Shown here one piece after another: positions 44,972-53,897 of a stretch of 64,000 nt of DNA. The DNA is from DATFES01 sp035457725. Lineage in GTDB: Bacteria > Pseudomonadota > Alphaproteobacteria > CACIAM-22H2. Under the pieces are notes generated by a model. It was not told the origin of the DNA and did not search any database. It saw nothing but the letters and a program-made list of their open reading frames with translations. Within the stretch, counting starts at the first letter, position 1. Each line of letters begins with the position of its first letter. Made by a program: the position numbers and the translations under genes. The stretch spans positions 62,001 through 126,000 of the forward strand of contig DATIBC010000044.1 in assembly GCA_035457725.1 (NCBI GenBank), read 5' to 3'.

Positions 44972-46066
44972 TTAGAACACCGGGATGATATCGGCGGGGT
45001 CGAAGGCGACGGTTCTGCCGTCGATGCCGATTTCGGGGATTCCAGGGAATTCGACGCCATGCGGCTCGAGCAGGCCCTTCATCTTCAACACCGCGGCGCG
45101 CCAGTTCTCCCGCCGCTCGGCAAGGGTGAGAATTCCGAGACCAGCATCGCGCGCCACCTCCTCGAGCATGAAATGCGCTGGACGCCACGTCTCCGGAAGC
45201 TCCCAGAACTGCCCCGGCGGCTCATAGAGGATGCCTGAAAGAAAAACGTACCCAGCGCGAAGCTGCTTGGTGATCTGCGCTCGCATCTCGTCGGTGAGTT
45301 TTGGCAGCAGCCGGTCGAGAATGGCGAGACAAATGCCCATGTGGCGCGCCTCGTCACGGCCGACGTTGCGGAACGCTTCCTTGAACACCGGGATCGTTGT
45401 CCGCTGATACATGCTGTGAAACAGCGTCGCCGAGGCAACCTCGCCCATGAGGAACGAAGTAAACAAGATGGCGAGCGGGTACTTGCCGACGCCCTTCTTG
45501 AAGCCCTCCCAGTATCGACCGCCGTTATGGTAGTACCAGAGCACGTTGTTGCGCGCCAATTTGCCGAGCGGCGTTTCGGGTGCGTAGCCGAGCGGGCCGT
45601 TCGGCGTCAGCGATTGAATCGCGAGCTGGCAAATCTCCTCATGATTGACCTCGTCGCGCGTCACCGAGAAGAAGCACTTGCGGACCGGGTCTTCCTCATG
45701 GCTTTCGTACGTGTGGATCATCGCCCGGGCGAAGACCGCGGGGCCCGATGAATCGAAAACCGACAACAGCGCCCACCAGTACGCCATCGCATAGCGTTGA
45801 TCGAGGGTGAACGCGTTCACTTCGAGCGTACTCCAAGGCAGCTTGTTCGGCGCCCATCCGGGATCGCGCGAGGAATCGTAAATCTGCGCCAGCTTCGGCG
45901 TTTCGACGCGCCATTCGAGCGGAAATATGTTGCCTTCCTTGAACGGCGGCGGTTCGCGTGTGCCAAAAAGTATCGTCGTCGCGTCGGGTGCGGCGACCGG
46001 ATTTGAGGGTGGCGCGGCGAGCTGCGCGACCAGATTATCCGCTGTTTTCGCGGCGCGTCCGGGCAT
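44972..46066 (-). CDS. Ferritin-like diiron protein, possible oxygenase
   Basis: Soluble 364-residue protein with the two ExxH motifs of ferritin-like diiron enzymes: Glu139/His142 (RDEVNHEEICQ) and Glu239/His242 (GRDEARHMGIC). Glu209 (FLMGEVASATLF) fits the third helix ligand; the first could be Glu121 (THE-side HTYESHEED) or Asp105. This set resembles N-oxygenases of the AurF type, acyl-ACP desaturases and ribonucleotide reductase R2-like oxidases, but the sequence does not clearly match any. An AAGGAG site 8 nt before the ATG at 46066 fixes the start. It leads a two-gene unit with TetR. Diiron binding is likely; the reaction is unknown. Confidence 0.75.
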   Translation of the reverse strand: MPGRAAKTADNLVAQLAAPPSNPVAAPDATTILFGTREPPPFKEGNIFPLEWRVETPKLAQIYDSSRDPGWAPNKLPWSTLEVNAFTLDQRYAMAYWWALLSVFDSSGPAVFARAMIHTYESHEEDPVRKCFFSVTRDEVNHEEICQLAIQSLTPNGPLGYAPETPLGKLARNNVLWYYHNGGRYWEGFKKGVGKYPLAILFTSFLMGEVASATLFHSMYQRTTIPVFKEAFRNVGRDEARHMGICLAILDRLLPKLTDEMRAQITKQLRAGYVFLSGILYEPPGQFWELPETWRPAHFMLEEVARDAGLGILTLAERRENWRAAVLKMKGLLEPHGVEFPGIPEIGIDGRTVAFDPADIIPVF

Positions 46067-46074
46067 TACTGAAA

Positions 46075-46080
46075 CTCCTT
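46075..46080 (-). promoter_or_regulatory. Ribosome binding site that fixes the diiron gene start
   Basis: AAGGAG on the minus strand, 8 nt before the ATG at 46066. It favours the 364-residue product over an extension of 20 residues. Confidence 0.75.
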
Positions 46081-46103
46081 GCGTTGCGACGTGCGTCAAA
46101 ATA

Positions 46104-46127
46104 TTCGCTGACCGCTTGGTCGGCAAA
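46104..46127. promoter_or_regulatory. TetR-type operator candidate
   Basis: A 24-bp element with two-fold symmetry, TTcGCtGACC–gctt–GGTCgGCaAA: eight of the ten arm positions pair. It lies 38 nt before the diiron ATG, where a TetR-family protein from the same operon would bind. Size, symmetry and GACC/GGTC core fit known TetR operators. Confidence 0.55.
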
Positions 46128-46204
46128 TCACAATCTGTGGCATCGACTCAAACAAATCAGGCCTCAAAGTTAAACTGATTTCTTAGAATTACGGCTGATA
46201 CTAC

Positions 46205-46217
46205 GTATTAATAATAC
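46205..46217. promoter_or_regulatory. Palindrome GTATTA-a-TAATAC in the AT-rich divergent region
   Basis: Perfect 6-bp arms around a single A lie 49 nt before otsB, in the AT-rich half of the 199-nt space that separates the diiron gene (-) from otsB (+). The region 46140-46260 is notably AT-rich. It may be a promoter or operator for either gene; a chance origin is possible. No EcfG-type GGAAC…CGTT stress promoter is visible before otsB. Confidence 0.3.
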
Positions 46218-46265
46218 TCTGTGACGCACTTTAACTCTCACGTATGAGGTATTAAGGCTATTCAG

Positions 46266-47084
46266 GTGGCCCCGAACTGTGGCAGTTTGCCTGCGATGAA
46301 AGCTGATTCGGGTCCTTCGCTCTGCCCGCCGACGGTCGGCGCGCGGAAATGGGCGTTATTTCTCGACGTCGATGGCACCCTACTCGACATCGCCGCAACC
46401 CCCGAGACGGCGAAGGTCCCGGACGATCTTCCGGGGATCTTGCTCCGCCTTTCGGGCTGGCTCGACGGTGCAGTAGCCTTGGTGAGCGGTCGCGCGCTGG
46501 CGGACATCGATCGCATGTTCTTTCCGCTACGGTTGCCGGCGGCCGGCCAACACGGGGCCGAACTTCGGGACATCGGAGGCCGTATCAGCGAAGCGCCCGG
46601 CACGCACGGTGGCTTGGATGCGATCCGCGCATTGCTGAGCCGACGGTTTGGCGAATTGACCGGCGTTTTGATCGAGGACAAAGGGATGAGCATTGCGGTT
46701 CATTATCGTCTTGCGCCCGAGCATGGAGCGTACGTACGCGCGGCGGCCGAAGAACTTGCCCATCCGCACGCGGCGACGATGACCGTGCTCCACGGCAAGC
46801 AGATCGTGGAATTCAAATCACACGCGATCTGCAAGGGAACCGCCGTCATGGCATTGATGGACGCGCCGCCGTTTCGCGGGCGCGTTCCCGTTTTCATCGG
46901 CGATGATCGGACCGATGAGGACGGCTTCCTTACCGCCGCCAGGTTGGGAGGGCTTGCAATTCGTGTCGGTGATGGTCCCGGGCGCGATGCGCCATGGTAT
47001 TTCACCACGCCTTACTCGCTTCGGGCATGGCTCGCAGGACTGCCGGATCGGCCGGCGGACGCCCCGGCAGGGGGAACCGCATGA
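46266..47084 (+). CDS. otsB: Trehalose-6-phosphate phosphatase
   Basis: HAD-fold phosphatase of up to 272 residues that releases trehalose from trehalose 6-phosphate. Motif I is ALFLDVDGTLLDIA, motif II ALVSGRALADID, and the catalytic acidic end is FIGDDRTDEDGFLTA. Start GTG at 46266 has an AAGG stretch about 9 nt upstream; an ATG ten codons later (46296) is the alternative and keeps all motifs. It shares ATGA with the glycoside hydrolase gene, and otsA follows that, so the three form one unit. Confidence 0.93.
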   Translation: MAPNCGSLPAMKADSGPSLCPPTVGARKWALFLDVDGTLLDIAATPETAKVPDDLPGILLRLSGWLDGAVALVSGRALADIDRMFFPLRLPAAGQHGAELRDIGGRISEAPGTHGGLDAIRALLSRRFGELTGVLIEDKGMSIAVHYRLAPEHGAYVRAAAEELAHPHAATMTVLHGKQIVEFKSHAICKGTAVMALMDAPPFRGRVPVFIGDDRTDEDGFLTAARLGGLAIRVGDGPGRDAPWYFTTPYSLRAWLAGLPDRPADAPAGGTA

Positions 47085-48886
47085 TCAAGCGCGATCTCAA
47101 TCTTGCGGTGATCGGCAACTGCATCATCGGCGCGCTGATCGATCGCGCTGGCCGCCACGTCTGGTCCTGCTTCCCCCGCCTCGACGCCGATCCGATCTTT
47201 TGCAATTTGCTGAAGAACGGTGATCCTGTCCGCGAGGATGGATTCTTCGAGATCACCGTCGAGAACCTCGCCAAGTGCGAACAATCCTATCTCGCCAACA
47301 CGGCGATCTTGATCACCGTATTGACCGATAGCCAGGGCAACGCGCTGCGAATCCTCGACTTCGCGCCGCGCTTCAAGCAGTACGAGCGAATTTTCCGGCC
47401 GACCATGCTCATCCGTCGCGTCGAGCCGCTTGCCGGGCGTTGTCGAATTCGGGTCAAGCTGCGACCGGCGTTCGACTACGGCGCCCTGACGCCGACCCGC
47501 ACGCTTGGCAGCAATCATATTCGCTATACGACCCCCGCCGGCGCGATCCGGCTCTCGACCGATGCGCCCATCTCCTATATTGCCGAGGAATCCGCATTCG
47601 TGCTCGACGAGCCGCTCAATTTCATCGTCGGCCCGGACGAGACATTTCCGGGATCGATCAACGGCATCGCGCGCGATTTTCTCGAGCGCACCGAGGATTA
47701 CTGGCGCGAATGGTCGCGTTATCTGTCGGTGCCGTTCGAGTGGCAGGATGCGGTGATCCGCGCGGCGATCACGCTCAAATTATGTAGCTTCGAGGAGACC
47801 GGCGCGATCATCGCGGCGATGACGACGTCGATCCCCGAGGAGCCTGGCACTGGCCGGACGTGGGATTACCGCTATTGCTGGCTTCGCGACGCGTATTTCG
47901 TCGTCCATGCACTCAATCGTCTCGGCGCGACCCGGACGATGGAAGAATACATCCGATACATCACTAACGTCGCGGCGCTCGATCCCGGCGGCAGCTTGCG
48001 GCCGGTATACGCCATCCTTCCCGACGAGCCGCTCGATGAACGGATCATCCCGAGCCTGCCGGGATATCGCGACATGGGGCCGGTTCGCGTCGGCAATGGC
48101 GCATGGAGCCAGGTTCAGAACGACAGCTACGGCAGCATCGTGCTTGCGGCGGCGCAGATGTTTTTCGATCAACGACTGCCGCGCATGGGGGACATCGAAC
48201 TTTTCCATCGCCTCGAGAAGCTCGGCGAGCAGGCGGTCGCGGTCGCGTTCACGCCCGACGCTGGGCTGTGGGAGTTCCGCACCAAGGCGCGCGTGCACAC
48301 GCATTCGGCCGTCATGTGCTGGGCCGCCGCCAACCGCTTGTCGATGATCGCGCGACGGGTCGGCCAAAGCGAGCGTACGGCGTATTGGAACGGCCAAGCC
48401 GATCGTATCCGCCGCGATGTCTTCGCCCGCGCCTGGAATCCGCAGATCGGCAGTTTCGTCGAGACGTTCGACGGCGGAGAGGTCGACGCCAGCCTGTTGC
48501 TGCTCGCCGAGATCGGCTTCGTTCGCCCCGACGATCCGCGTTATCTCGGCACCGTTGCGGCGATCGAACAGCGGCTCAAGCGCGGACGTCATCTCCTGCG
48601 GTACAACGGCGCCGACGATTTCGGCGCCCCGACGATGTCGTTCACCGTCTGCACGTTTTGGTACATCGAGGCGCTGGCGGCGATTGGCCGGCGCGAAGAG
48701 GCGCGCGATATTTTCGAGCACATGCTGGCCAGCCGCAATCACGTCGGCCTCTTGTCAGAGGATCTCGATCCCGCCACCGGCGAACTGTGGGGCAATTTTC
48801 CGCAGTCTTATTCGATGGTGGGCCTGATACTCAGCGCCATGCGGTTGAGCAAGTCGTGGGAGGAGTCGGTATGGCGCGTCTCGTGA
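47081..48886 (+). CDS. Glycoside hydrolase family 15 protein
   Basis: Cytosolic (alpha/alpha)6-barrel glycosidase of 601 residues. The N-terminal beta domain starts NLAVIGNCIIGALIDRAGR, and the catalytic part has GTGRTWDYRYCWLRDAYF, a hallmark of bacterial GH15 trehalases and glucoamylases. Between otsB and otsA it could be a trehalase that recycles trehalose, as known for actinobacterial GH15 enzymes, or it could act on another glucan; sequence does not decide. It overlaps otsB by 4 nt and otsA by 16 nt, so strictly coupled expression with the synthesis enzymes is expected. Confidence 0.88.
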   Translation: MIKRDLNLAVIGNCIIGALIDRAGRHVWSCFPRLDADPIFCNLLKNGDPVREDGFFEITVENLAKCEQSYLANTAILITVLTDSQGNALRILDFAPRFKQYERIFRPTMLIRRVEPLAGRCRIRVKLRPAFDYGALTPTRTLGSNHIRYTTPAGAIRLSTDAPISYIAEESAFVLDEPLNFIVGPDETFPGSINGIARDFLERTEDYWREWSRYLSVPFEWQDAVIRAAITLKLCSFEETGAIIAAMTTSIPEEPGTGRTWDYRYCWLRDAYFVVHALNRLGATRTMEEYIRYITNVAALDPGGSLRPVYAILPDEPLDERIIPSLPGYRDMGPVRVGNGAWSQVQNDSYGSIVLAAAQMFFDQRLPRMGDIELFHRLEKLGEQAVAVAFTPDAGLWEFRTKARVHTHSAVMCWAAANRLSMIARRVGQSERTAYWNGQADRIRRDVFARAWNPQIGSFVETFDGGEVDASLLLLAEIGFVRPDDPRYLGTVAAIEQRLKRGRHLLRYNGADDFGAPTMSFTVCTFWYIEALAAIGRREEARDIFEHMLASRNHVGLLSEDLDPATGELWGNFPQSYSMVGLILSAMRLSKSWEESVWRVS

Positions 48887-50253
48887 TCGTCTCCAACCGC
48901 GTCTCGCTGCCGGGTGAGCGGATTTCGCGCGCCGGCGGCCTGGCCGTCGGATTGCGCGAGGCTCTTCGCAAGCATGGCGGCGTTTGGTTCGGTTGGAGCG
49001 GCGTCGTCAGCGAGGAACCGCCGGCCGCGCCAAAAATCGTCGAGGCGGGCAAGACTGTGTTCGCAACCGTCGACCTGACGCGAAAGGATCACGACGAATA
49101 CTACAGCGGCTACGCCAATAGCAGCTTATGGCCGCTCTTTCACTACCGCGTCGGCCTGATCGAATTCCGCCGGGCCGCCTTCGAAGGCTATCAGCGGGTG
49201 AACGCGATGATGGCGCGGATGCTGAAGCCGCTTCTCAATCCGGACGATCTGGTGTGGGTCCACGATTACCACCTGATTCCTTTCGCCGCTGAACTGCGCA
49301 AGCTTGGCGTCGCAAATCGAGTCGGTTTCTTTCTCCACACGCCGTTTCCCCCGGCGCAAGTGCTGGTTGCGTTGCCGGCGCATGAAGCGCTGATGGAAGC
49401 GATGTGCTCGTTCGACCTGGTCGGATTTCAGACGGCGAACGACGTGCGCGCGTTTTCGGACTACATCGTCCATGACGCGAACGGCCGGTTCCTCGCCGAC
49501 GGCACCTTCACCGCCTTCGGACGCACCGCGCGCGCGGCCGCGTTCCCAATCGGCATCGACGCCGACCAGTTCACCACGCTTGCCCGCGAGGCGGCCAACG
49601 CCAACGAAACGACGCGACTTAAGTCCAGCCTCGTCGGTCGCGACCTGATCATCGGCGTCGACCGCCTCGACTACAGCAAGGGCCTGCCCAATCGTTTCGA
49701 AGCCTTCGAGCGGATGCTCGAACGGTGGCCGGAGCATCGCGCCAAAGTGACTTTTCTGCAGATCGCGCCGCCATCGCGCAGCGACGTCGCCCAGTATCGG
49801 GCGCTCCGCCGCCAGCTCGAGTCCGCGGCCGGCCGGATCAACGGCAAGTACGCCGAATTCGACTGGCAGCCGATCCGCTATCTGAATAAGAGCTTCGCGC
49901 GCGGTCAGCTCGCCGGGTTCCTGCGCATTGGCCGCGTTGGGCTGATCACACCCTTGCGCGACGGGATGAATCTCGTCGCCAAGGAGTACGTCGCGGCGCA
50001 AAACCCCGAGAACCCCGGCGTGCTCGTCCTTTCACGCTTCGCCGGCGCCGCACGCGAGCTCGATACCGCGCTGATCGTCAATCCTTATGACATCGAAGAT
50101 ATCGCGGAGGCTCTGCACCACGCCCTGGTCATGCCGCTCGTCGAGCGAATCGAACGTTGGCGCGCCATGGATCGAGTCGTGCGCCGCAACACGATTTCCA
50201 CCTGGCGCGAGGGATTCATCGCCACGCTGAGCGCGCTACCGGCGGCGGCCTGA
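48871..50253 (+). CDS. otsA: Trehalose-6-phosphate synthase
   Basis: GT20 glycosyltransferase of 460 residues that joins UDP-glucose and glucose 6-phosphate. Recognisable are the N-terminal SNRVSLPGERISRAGGLAVGL (in part SRAGGLAVGL), VWVHDYHLIPFAAELR, FFLHTPFPP, GVDRLDYSKGLPNRF and the acidic C-terminal DGMNLVAKEYVA. A GGGAGGAG site lies 5 nt before the ATG at 48871, inside the GH15 gene. It ends 10 nt from the convergent peptide-transporter operon, with no terminator in between. Confidence 0.96.
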   Translation: MARLVIVSNRVSLPGERISRAGGLAVGLREALRKHGGVWFGWSGVVSEEPPAAPKIVEAGKTVFATVDLTRKDHDEYYSGYANSSLWPLFHYRVGLIEFRRAAFEGYQRVNAMMARMLKPLLNPDDLVWVHDYHLIPFAAELRKLGVANRVGFFLHTPFPPAQVLVALPAHEALMEAMCSFDLVGFQTANDVRAFSDYIVHDANGRFLADGTFTAFGRTARAAAFPIGIDADQFTTLAREAANANETTRLKSSLVGRDLIIGVDRLDYSKGLPNRFEAFERMLERWPEHRAKVTFLQIAPPSRSDVAQYRALRRQLESAAGRINGKYAEFDWQPIRYLNKSFARGQLAGFLRIGRVGLITPLRDGMNLVAKEYVAAQNPENPGVLVLSRFAGAARELDTALIVNPYDIEDIAEALHHALVMPLVERIERWRAMDRVVRRNTISTWREGFIATLSALPAAA

Positions 50254-50263
50254 ACCAGCGCCG

Positions 50264-51046
50264 CTAGGCGTCCGCGAAATCGACCAGACCGCGCGCCGTC
50301 TCGCGGTCGTAGCCTTTGCTCGCCTGCAGAAGCTGCCGCGTATAGGGATGCGTCGGGTTTTCCGAACGCAGCACGCCGACGTCCAACGCCTCGACGATAC
50401 GGCCGGCGTTCATCACGGCAACCCGCTCGCACATATGCGCCACTATGGCGAGATTGTGCGTCACCAGGAGATAGGTGAGGCCGCGCTCGCGCCGCAAGCG
50501 TTGTAGCAGGTTCAGGATCTCCGCTTGCACCGACACGTCGAGCGACGACGTCGGCTCGTCGAGCAGCAGCACGCGCGGCTCGAGGATCAGCGCGCGAGCG
50601 ATGGCGATGCGCTGGCGCTGCCCGCCCGACAACTGGTGCGGATATCGATATCGGAATCTCGAGCCGAGACCGACGTCGGCGAGCGCCCGCTCGATACGGC
50701 GATCGGCGGTGTCGAGGCGGTGGATCGCGACCGGCTCGACAAGGATTCGATCGACGGTATGGCGCGGATGGAGCGAGCCGTACGGGTCCTGGAACACCAT
50801 TTGTACCCGTTTGTAGAAGGCGCGATCGCGCCGGCGCCCCTGCTGTCGCCCCGCCACCGTGATGGCGCCGCTCCAGTTCTCGATCAGGCCGGCGACCGCC
50901 CGCAGCACGGTCGATTTCCCGGAGCCCGATTCGCCGACCAGACCGAACGATTCGCCTTCGCCGACGCGAAACGTCGCTTGGCGCACCGCACGCACCACGC
51001 TCGTATGCCGGCCGAAGGTGACCGAGAGGTCCTCGACTTCGATCAT
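50264..51046 (-). CDS. Dipeptide/oligopeptide ABC importer ATPase (DppF/OppF type)
   Basis: ATP-binding subunit of 260 residues. Walker A GESGSGKSTVLRAVAG, signature LSGGQRQRIAIARAL and Walker B LLLDEPTSSLD are intact, followed by HNLAIVAHMCERVAVM. The ATG at 51046 overlaps the stop of the preceding ATPase and gives the normal N-terminus MIEVEDLSV. It lacks the Cys-rich C-terminal segment seen in some OppF/DppF proteins that binds an iron–sulfur cluster, so it is a short form. Last gene of the five-gene importer. Confidence 0.92.
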   Translation of the reverse strand: MIEVEDLSVTFGRHTSVVRAVRQATFRVGEGESFGLVGESGSGKSTVLRAVAGLIENWSGAITVAGRQQGRRRDRAFYKRVQMVFQDPYGSLHPRHTVDRILVEPVAIHRLDTADRRIERALADVGLGSRFRYRYPHQLSGGQRQRIAIARALILEPRVLLLDEPTSSLDVSVQAEILNLLQRLRRERGLTYLLVTHNLAIVAHMCERVAVMNAGRIVEALDVGVLRSENPTHPYTRQLLQASKGYDRETARGLVDFADA

Positions 51047-51909
51047 AGGCGCTCGCTTGGCTCCAACCATGCCGGGTCGCGTTGCAGCACCGCGAGCTCG
51101 CGGCCGGCGTCGTCGATCCGCGGCAGCGCCGCCAGCAGCCCTTGCGTATAGGGATGCCGTGCAGCCCGCAATTCGCTGGCGCGGCATTCCTCGACGATGC
51201 GCCCGCCGTACATCACCAGCACCCGGTCGCAGAACGAGGCGACGAGGTTGAGATCGTGGCTGATGAAGATCAGCCCCATTCCCCGCGCCGTCACCAGATC
51301 GTCGACGATCGACAGGACCTGCATTTGGACCGTGACGTCGAGCGCGGAGGTAGGCTCGTCGGCGATCAATAGGTCGGGCCCGGGAATCAGCATCATGGCG
51401 ATCATTGCCCGCTGGCCCATTCCGCCCGAGACTTCGTGTGGATAGGCGTCGAACACGCGCTCGGGATCGCGGATGCGCACCGCCCTCAGCATTTCCAGCG
51501 TCCGAGAACGCGCCTCGCCGCGCGTGGCGTCATGATGGACAAGGTAGGCCTCGGCGATTTGGCGGCCCACGGTCATTACTGGGTTGAGCGAGAATTTCGG
51601 ATCCTGCATCACCATGGCGATGCGCGCGCCCCGGATGCTCCGCATCGCGCGTTCGTCGATTCCCATGAGGTCGATGCCGTCGAACTCGAGGCGCTGCGCC
51701 GAGACCGCTCCTGGCGCCGCGATGAGACGAAGGATCGCCCTTCCGGTCACCGATTTGCCCGACCCCGACTCGCCGACGATCCCCACCTTCTCGCGGCCGA
51801 GCGAAAAGTTCACTCCACGTACCGCATGAATCGTCCCCACCGGACTGGCGAAATCGACCCGCAGGCCCTCGACCGCCAGCAGCGGCCGATCCGGCGACGG
51901 CGCGCTCAT
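51043..51909 (-). CDS. Dipeptide/oligopeptide ABC importer ATPase (DppD/OppD type)
   Basis: ATP-binding subunit of 288 residues, partner of the next ATPase. GESGSGKSVTGRAIL, VSGGMGQRAMIAMML, LLIADEPTSALDV and SHDLNLVASFCDRVLVM are in order, and the C-terminal HPYTQGLLAALPR is the peptide-importer extension. The signature has GGMGQ where GGMRQ is usual, a minor change. Start ATG at 51909 overlaps the permease stop by 4 nt. It belongs to the operon SBP–permease–permease–ATPase–ATPase. Confidence 0.93.
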   Translation of the reverse strand: MSAPSPDRPLLAVEGLRVDFASPVGTIHAVRGVNFSLGREKVGIVGESGSGKSVTGRAILRLIAAPGAVSAQRLEFDGIDLMGIDERAMRSIRGARIAMVMQDPKFSLNPVMTVGRQIAEAYLVHHDATRGEARSRTLEMLRAVRIRDPERVFDAYPHEVSGGMGQRAMIAMMLIPGPDLLIADEPTSALDVTVQMQVLSIVDDLVTARGMGLIFISHDLNLVASFCDRVLVMYGGRIVEECRASELRAARHPYTQGLLAALPRIDDAGRELAVLQRDPAWLEPSERL

Positions 51910-52823
51910 CGCTGCTTCGGGTCGAGCACGTCGCGCAACCCGTCGCCAAGAAGGTTGAATCCCAGGCTGACGACGAAAATCGCCAAGCCTGGCATCGTCG
52001 CCACCCACCACTGGTCGAGAATGAACTTGCGGCCGGCGGAGATCATCGCCCCCCATTCGGGCGACGGCGGCTGCGCGCCGAGCCCGAGAAATCCGAGACC
52101 GGCGGCGGTCAGGATTATGCCAGCCATGTCGAGCGTCACGCGGACAATCACCGAAGGCATGCACAGCGGCATGACGTAGCGCCAGATGATCCGCGCCCGC
52201 GACGCCCCCTGGACGCGCGCGGCGGCGATGAAATCGCTGCCGCGGATGGTGATCGTCTCGGCGCGCGCAATCCGCGCATATGGAGGCCATGCGGTAAGCG
52301 CGATGGCGATGACCGCGTTCTCGATGCCGGGGCCGATCGCGGCGACGAAGGCGAGCGCCAGGATCAACCGCGGAAAAGCGAGAAAGACGTCGGTCACCCG
52401 CATCAACGCGGTCTCAAGCCAGCCGCCGATGTATCCGGCAATGGTGCCGACCAGCAGGCCGACTGGCGCGACGAGGATGACCACCAAGACGACAATGGTC
52501 AGCGTGATGCGCGCGCCATGCACGACGCGCGAGAAGATGTCGCGGCCCAGCTCGTCGCTGCCGAACCAGTAGACCGCGCCGGGCGGCAAGAGTCGCGCGG
52601 TCAAATCCTGCGTCACTGGCGAATGGGTGGCGATCCACGGCGCCAAGGCGGCGACGACGAGCAGCGCCACAACGATGCCCAGCCCGACCATCGCCAATGG
52701 ATTGGTGCGGAACGCGCGCCACGCGAGATACGCCTCGCCAAGCCGCGCCTGCAGACGCGAGGACGGCGTTTCAGCAAGCAGCCATTGGCGTGTCGAGGCG
52801 GGCGAGTCGAGCCGCGCGCTCAT
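51906..52823 (-). CDS. Dipeptide/oligopeptide ABC importer permease (DppC/OppC type)
   Basis: Inner-membrane subunit of 305 residues with about six helices. The EAA-like coupling loop is visible in DFIAAARVQGASRARIIWRYV, and SDELGRDIFSRVVHGARITL and GLGAQPPSPEWGAMI are typical of OppC/DppC. The N-terminal 60 residues form a cytoplasmic lead and helix 1. It overlaps its upstream permease by 4 nt and its downstream ATPase by 4 nt. Confidence 0.94.
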   Translation of the reverse strand: MSARLDSPASTRQWLLAETPSSRLQARLGEAYLAWRAFRTNPLAMVGLGIVVALLVVAALAPWIATHSPVTQDLTARLLPPGAVYWFGSDELGRDIFSRVVHGARITLTIVVLVVILVAPVGLLVGTIAGYIGGWLETALMRVTDVFLAFPRLILALAFVAAIGPGIENAVIAIALTAWPPYARIARAETITIRGSDFIAAARVQGASRARIIWRYVMPLCMPSVIVRVTLDMAGIILTAAGLGFLGLGAQPPSPEWGAMISAGRKFILDQWWVATMPGLAIFVVSLGFNLLGDGLRDVLDPKQR

Positions 52824-53890
52824 CGCGCCCTCGGATCAAGAACGCGATAGAGCAAATCGGACAGGAGATTGAGCCCGGTGAATACGACGCCGACGACGAC
52901 GGTCCCGCCAAGTACGGCGTTCATGTCGGCGTTGAGCAGCGAGTTGGTGATGTACTGGCCGAGGCCAGGCCACGCGAAAACCGTTTCAGTCAGCACCGAT
53001 CCTTCGAGCAAATTGGCGTAGGAAAGCGCGACGACGGTGACCAACGGCACCATGACGTTGCCGAGCGCGTGCCGCCACACCACGCGACGCTCGGACAAGC
53101 CCTTGACGCGCGCGGTGGTGATGTACTCCTGCCGCAGCTGCTCGAGCATGAAGCTTCGCGTCATGCGGCTGATATAGGCGAGTGAAAAATATCCTAGTAT
53201 CGATGCCGGCAGGATGACGTGGGCGAAGGCGTTACGGAACACGTCCCACTCGCCGGCGAGCGCGCTGTCGATCAATATGACGCCGGTCACCGTGTCGACC
53301 AGGTCTTCGTAGACGACGTCGAGACGGCCCGGCCCGGCGACCCACCCGAGCTTGGCGTAGAACAACATCAGGCCGACGAGGCCGAGCCAAAAAACCGGCA
53401 CCGAATAGCCGACCAGGCCGACGACCCGGACCACCTGATCGATCCAGCGGTCGCGGTGAACCGCGGCGAGAACGCCAAGCGGGATGCCAAGAACGACGCC
53501 GATGATCGTCGCGATCGTCGCGAGTTCCAGTGTCGCGGGGAAATATCGGGCGATGTCGACGACGACCGGGTTGGAGGTCAAGACGGACCGTCCGAAATCG
53601 CCCTGCACCGCCTTCATAGCGTAGAGATAGAACTGCTGCCACAAGGGAAGGTGCAGGCCGAGTTCCTGTCGCACCCGATCGTAGACCTCGGCCGGCGCGC
53701 GATCGCCGACCGCGGCCAATACCGGATCGATCGGCACGACGCGGCCGATCAGGAACGTGACCAGCAGTAACCCGAAGAACGTCAGCGCGACGGTGAAAAT
53801 CAGGCCCAGCGCCGCCGCCGCCACCCCGGTGGCGACCGAGGACGGCGACGGCTGGCGCTTCTTTCCGAATCGACCGAGCGAGAACCGCAA
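52820..53890 (-). CDS. Dipeptide/oligopeptide ABC importer permease (DppB/OppB type)
   Basis: Inner-membrane subunit of 356 residues with six or seven helices. The coupling loop EYITTARVKGLSERRVVWRHA and IDPVLAAVGDRAPAEVYDRV are typical of OppB/DppB. The start is TTG at 53890, 7 nt after the stop of the substrate-binding protein; no ATG lies nearby. The first 25 residues before the helix are basic. It pairs with the DppC-type subunit, whose start it overlaps. Confidence 0.93.
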   Translation of the reverse strand: MRFSLGRFGKKRQPSPSSVATGVAAAALGLIFTVALTFFGLLLVTFLIGRVVPIDPVLAAVGDRAPAEVYDRVRQELGLHLPLWQQFYLYAMKAVQGDFGRSVLTSNPVVVDIARYFPATLELATIATIIGVVLGIPLGVLAAVHRDRWIDQVVRVVGLVGYSVPVFWLGLVGLMLFYAKLGWVAGPGRLDVVYEDLVDTVTGVILIDSALAGEWDVFRNAFAHVILPASILGYFSLAYISRMTRSFMLEQLRQEYITTARVKGLSERRVVWRHALGNVMVPLVTVVALSYANLLEGSVLTETVFAWPGLGQYITNSLLNADMNAVLGGTVVVGVVFTGLNLLSDLLYRVLDPRAR

Positions 53891-53897
53891 CGGAGCG

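Noticed and set aside
46128..46265. General-stress (EcfG-type) promoter before otsB
   Set aside because: Searched for GGAAC with a CGTT box 16-17 nt later; neither is present.
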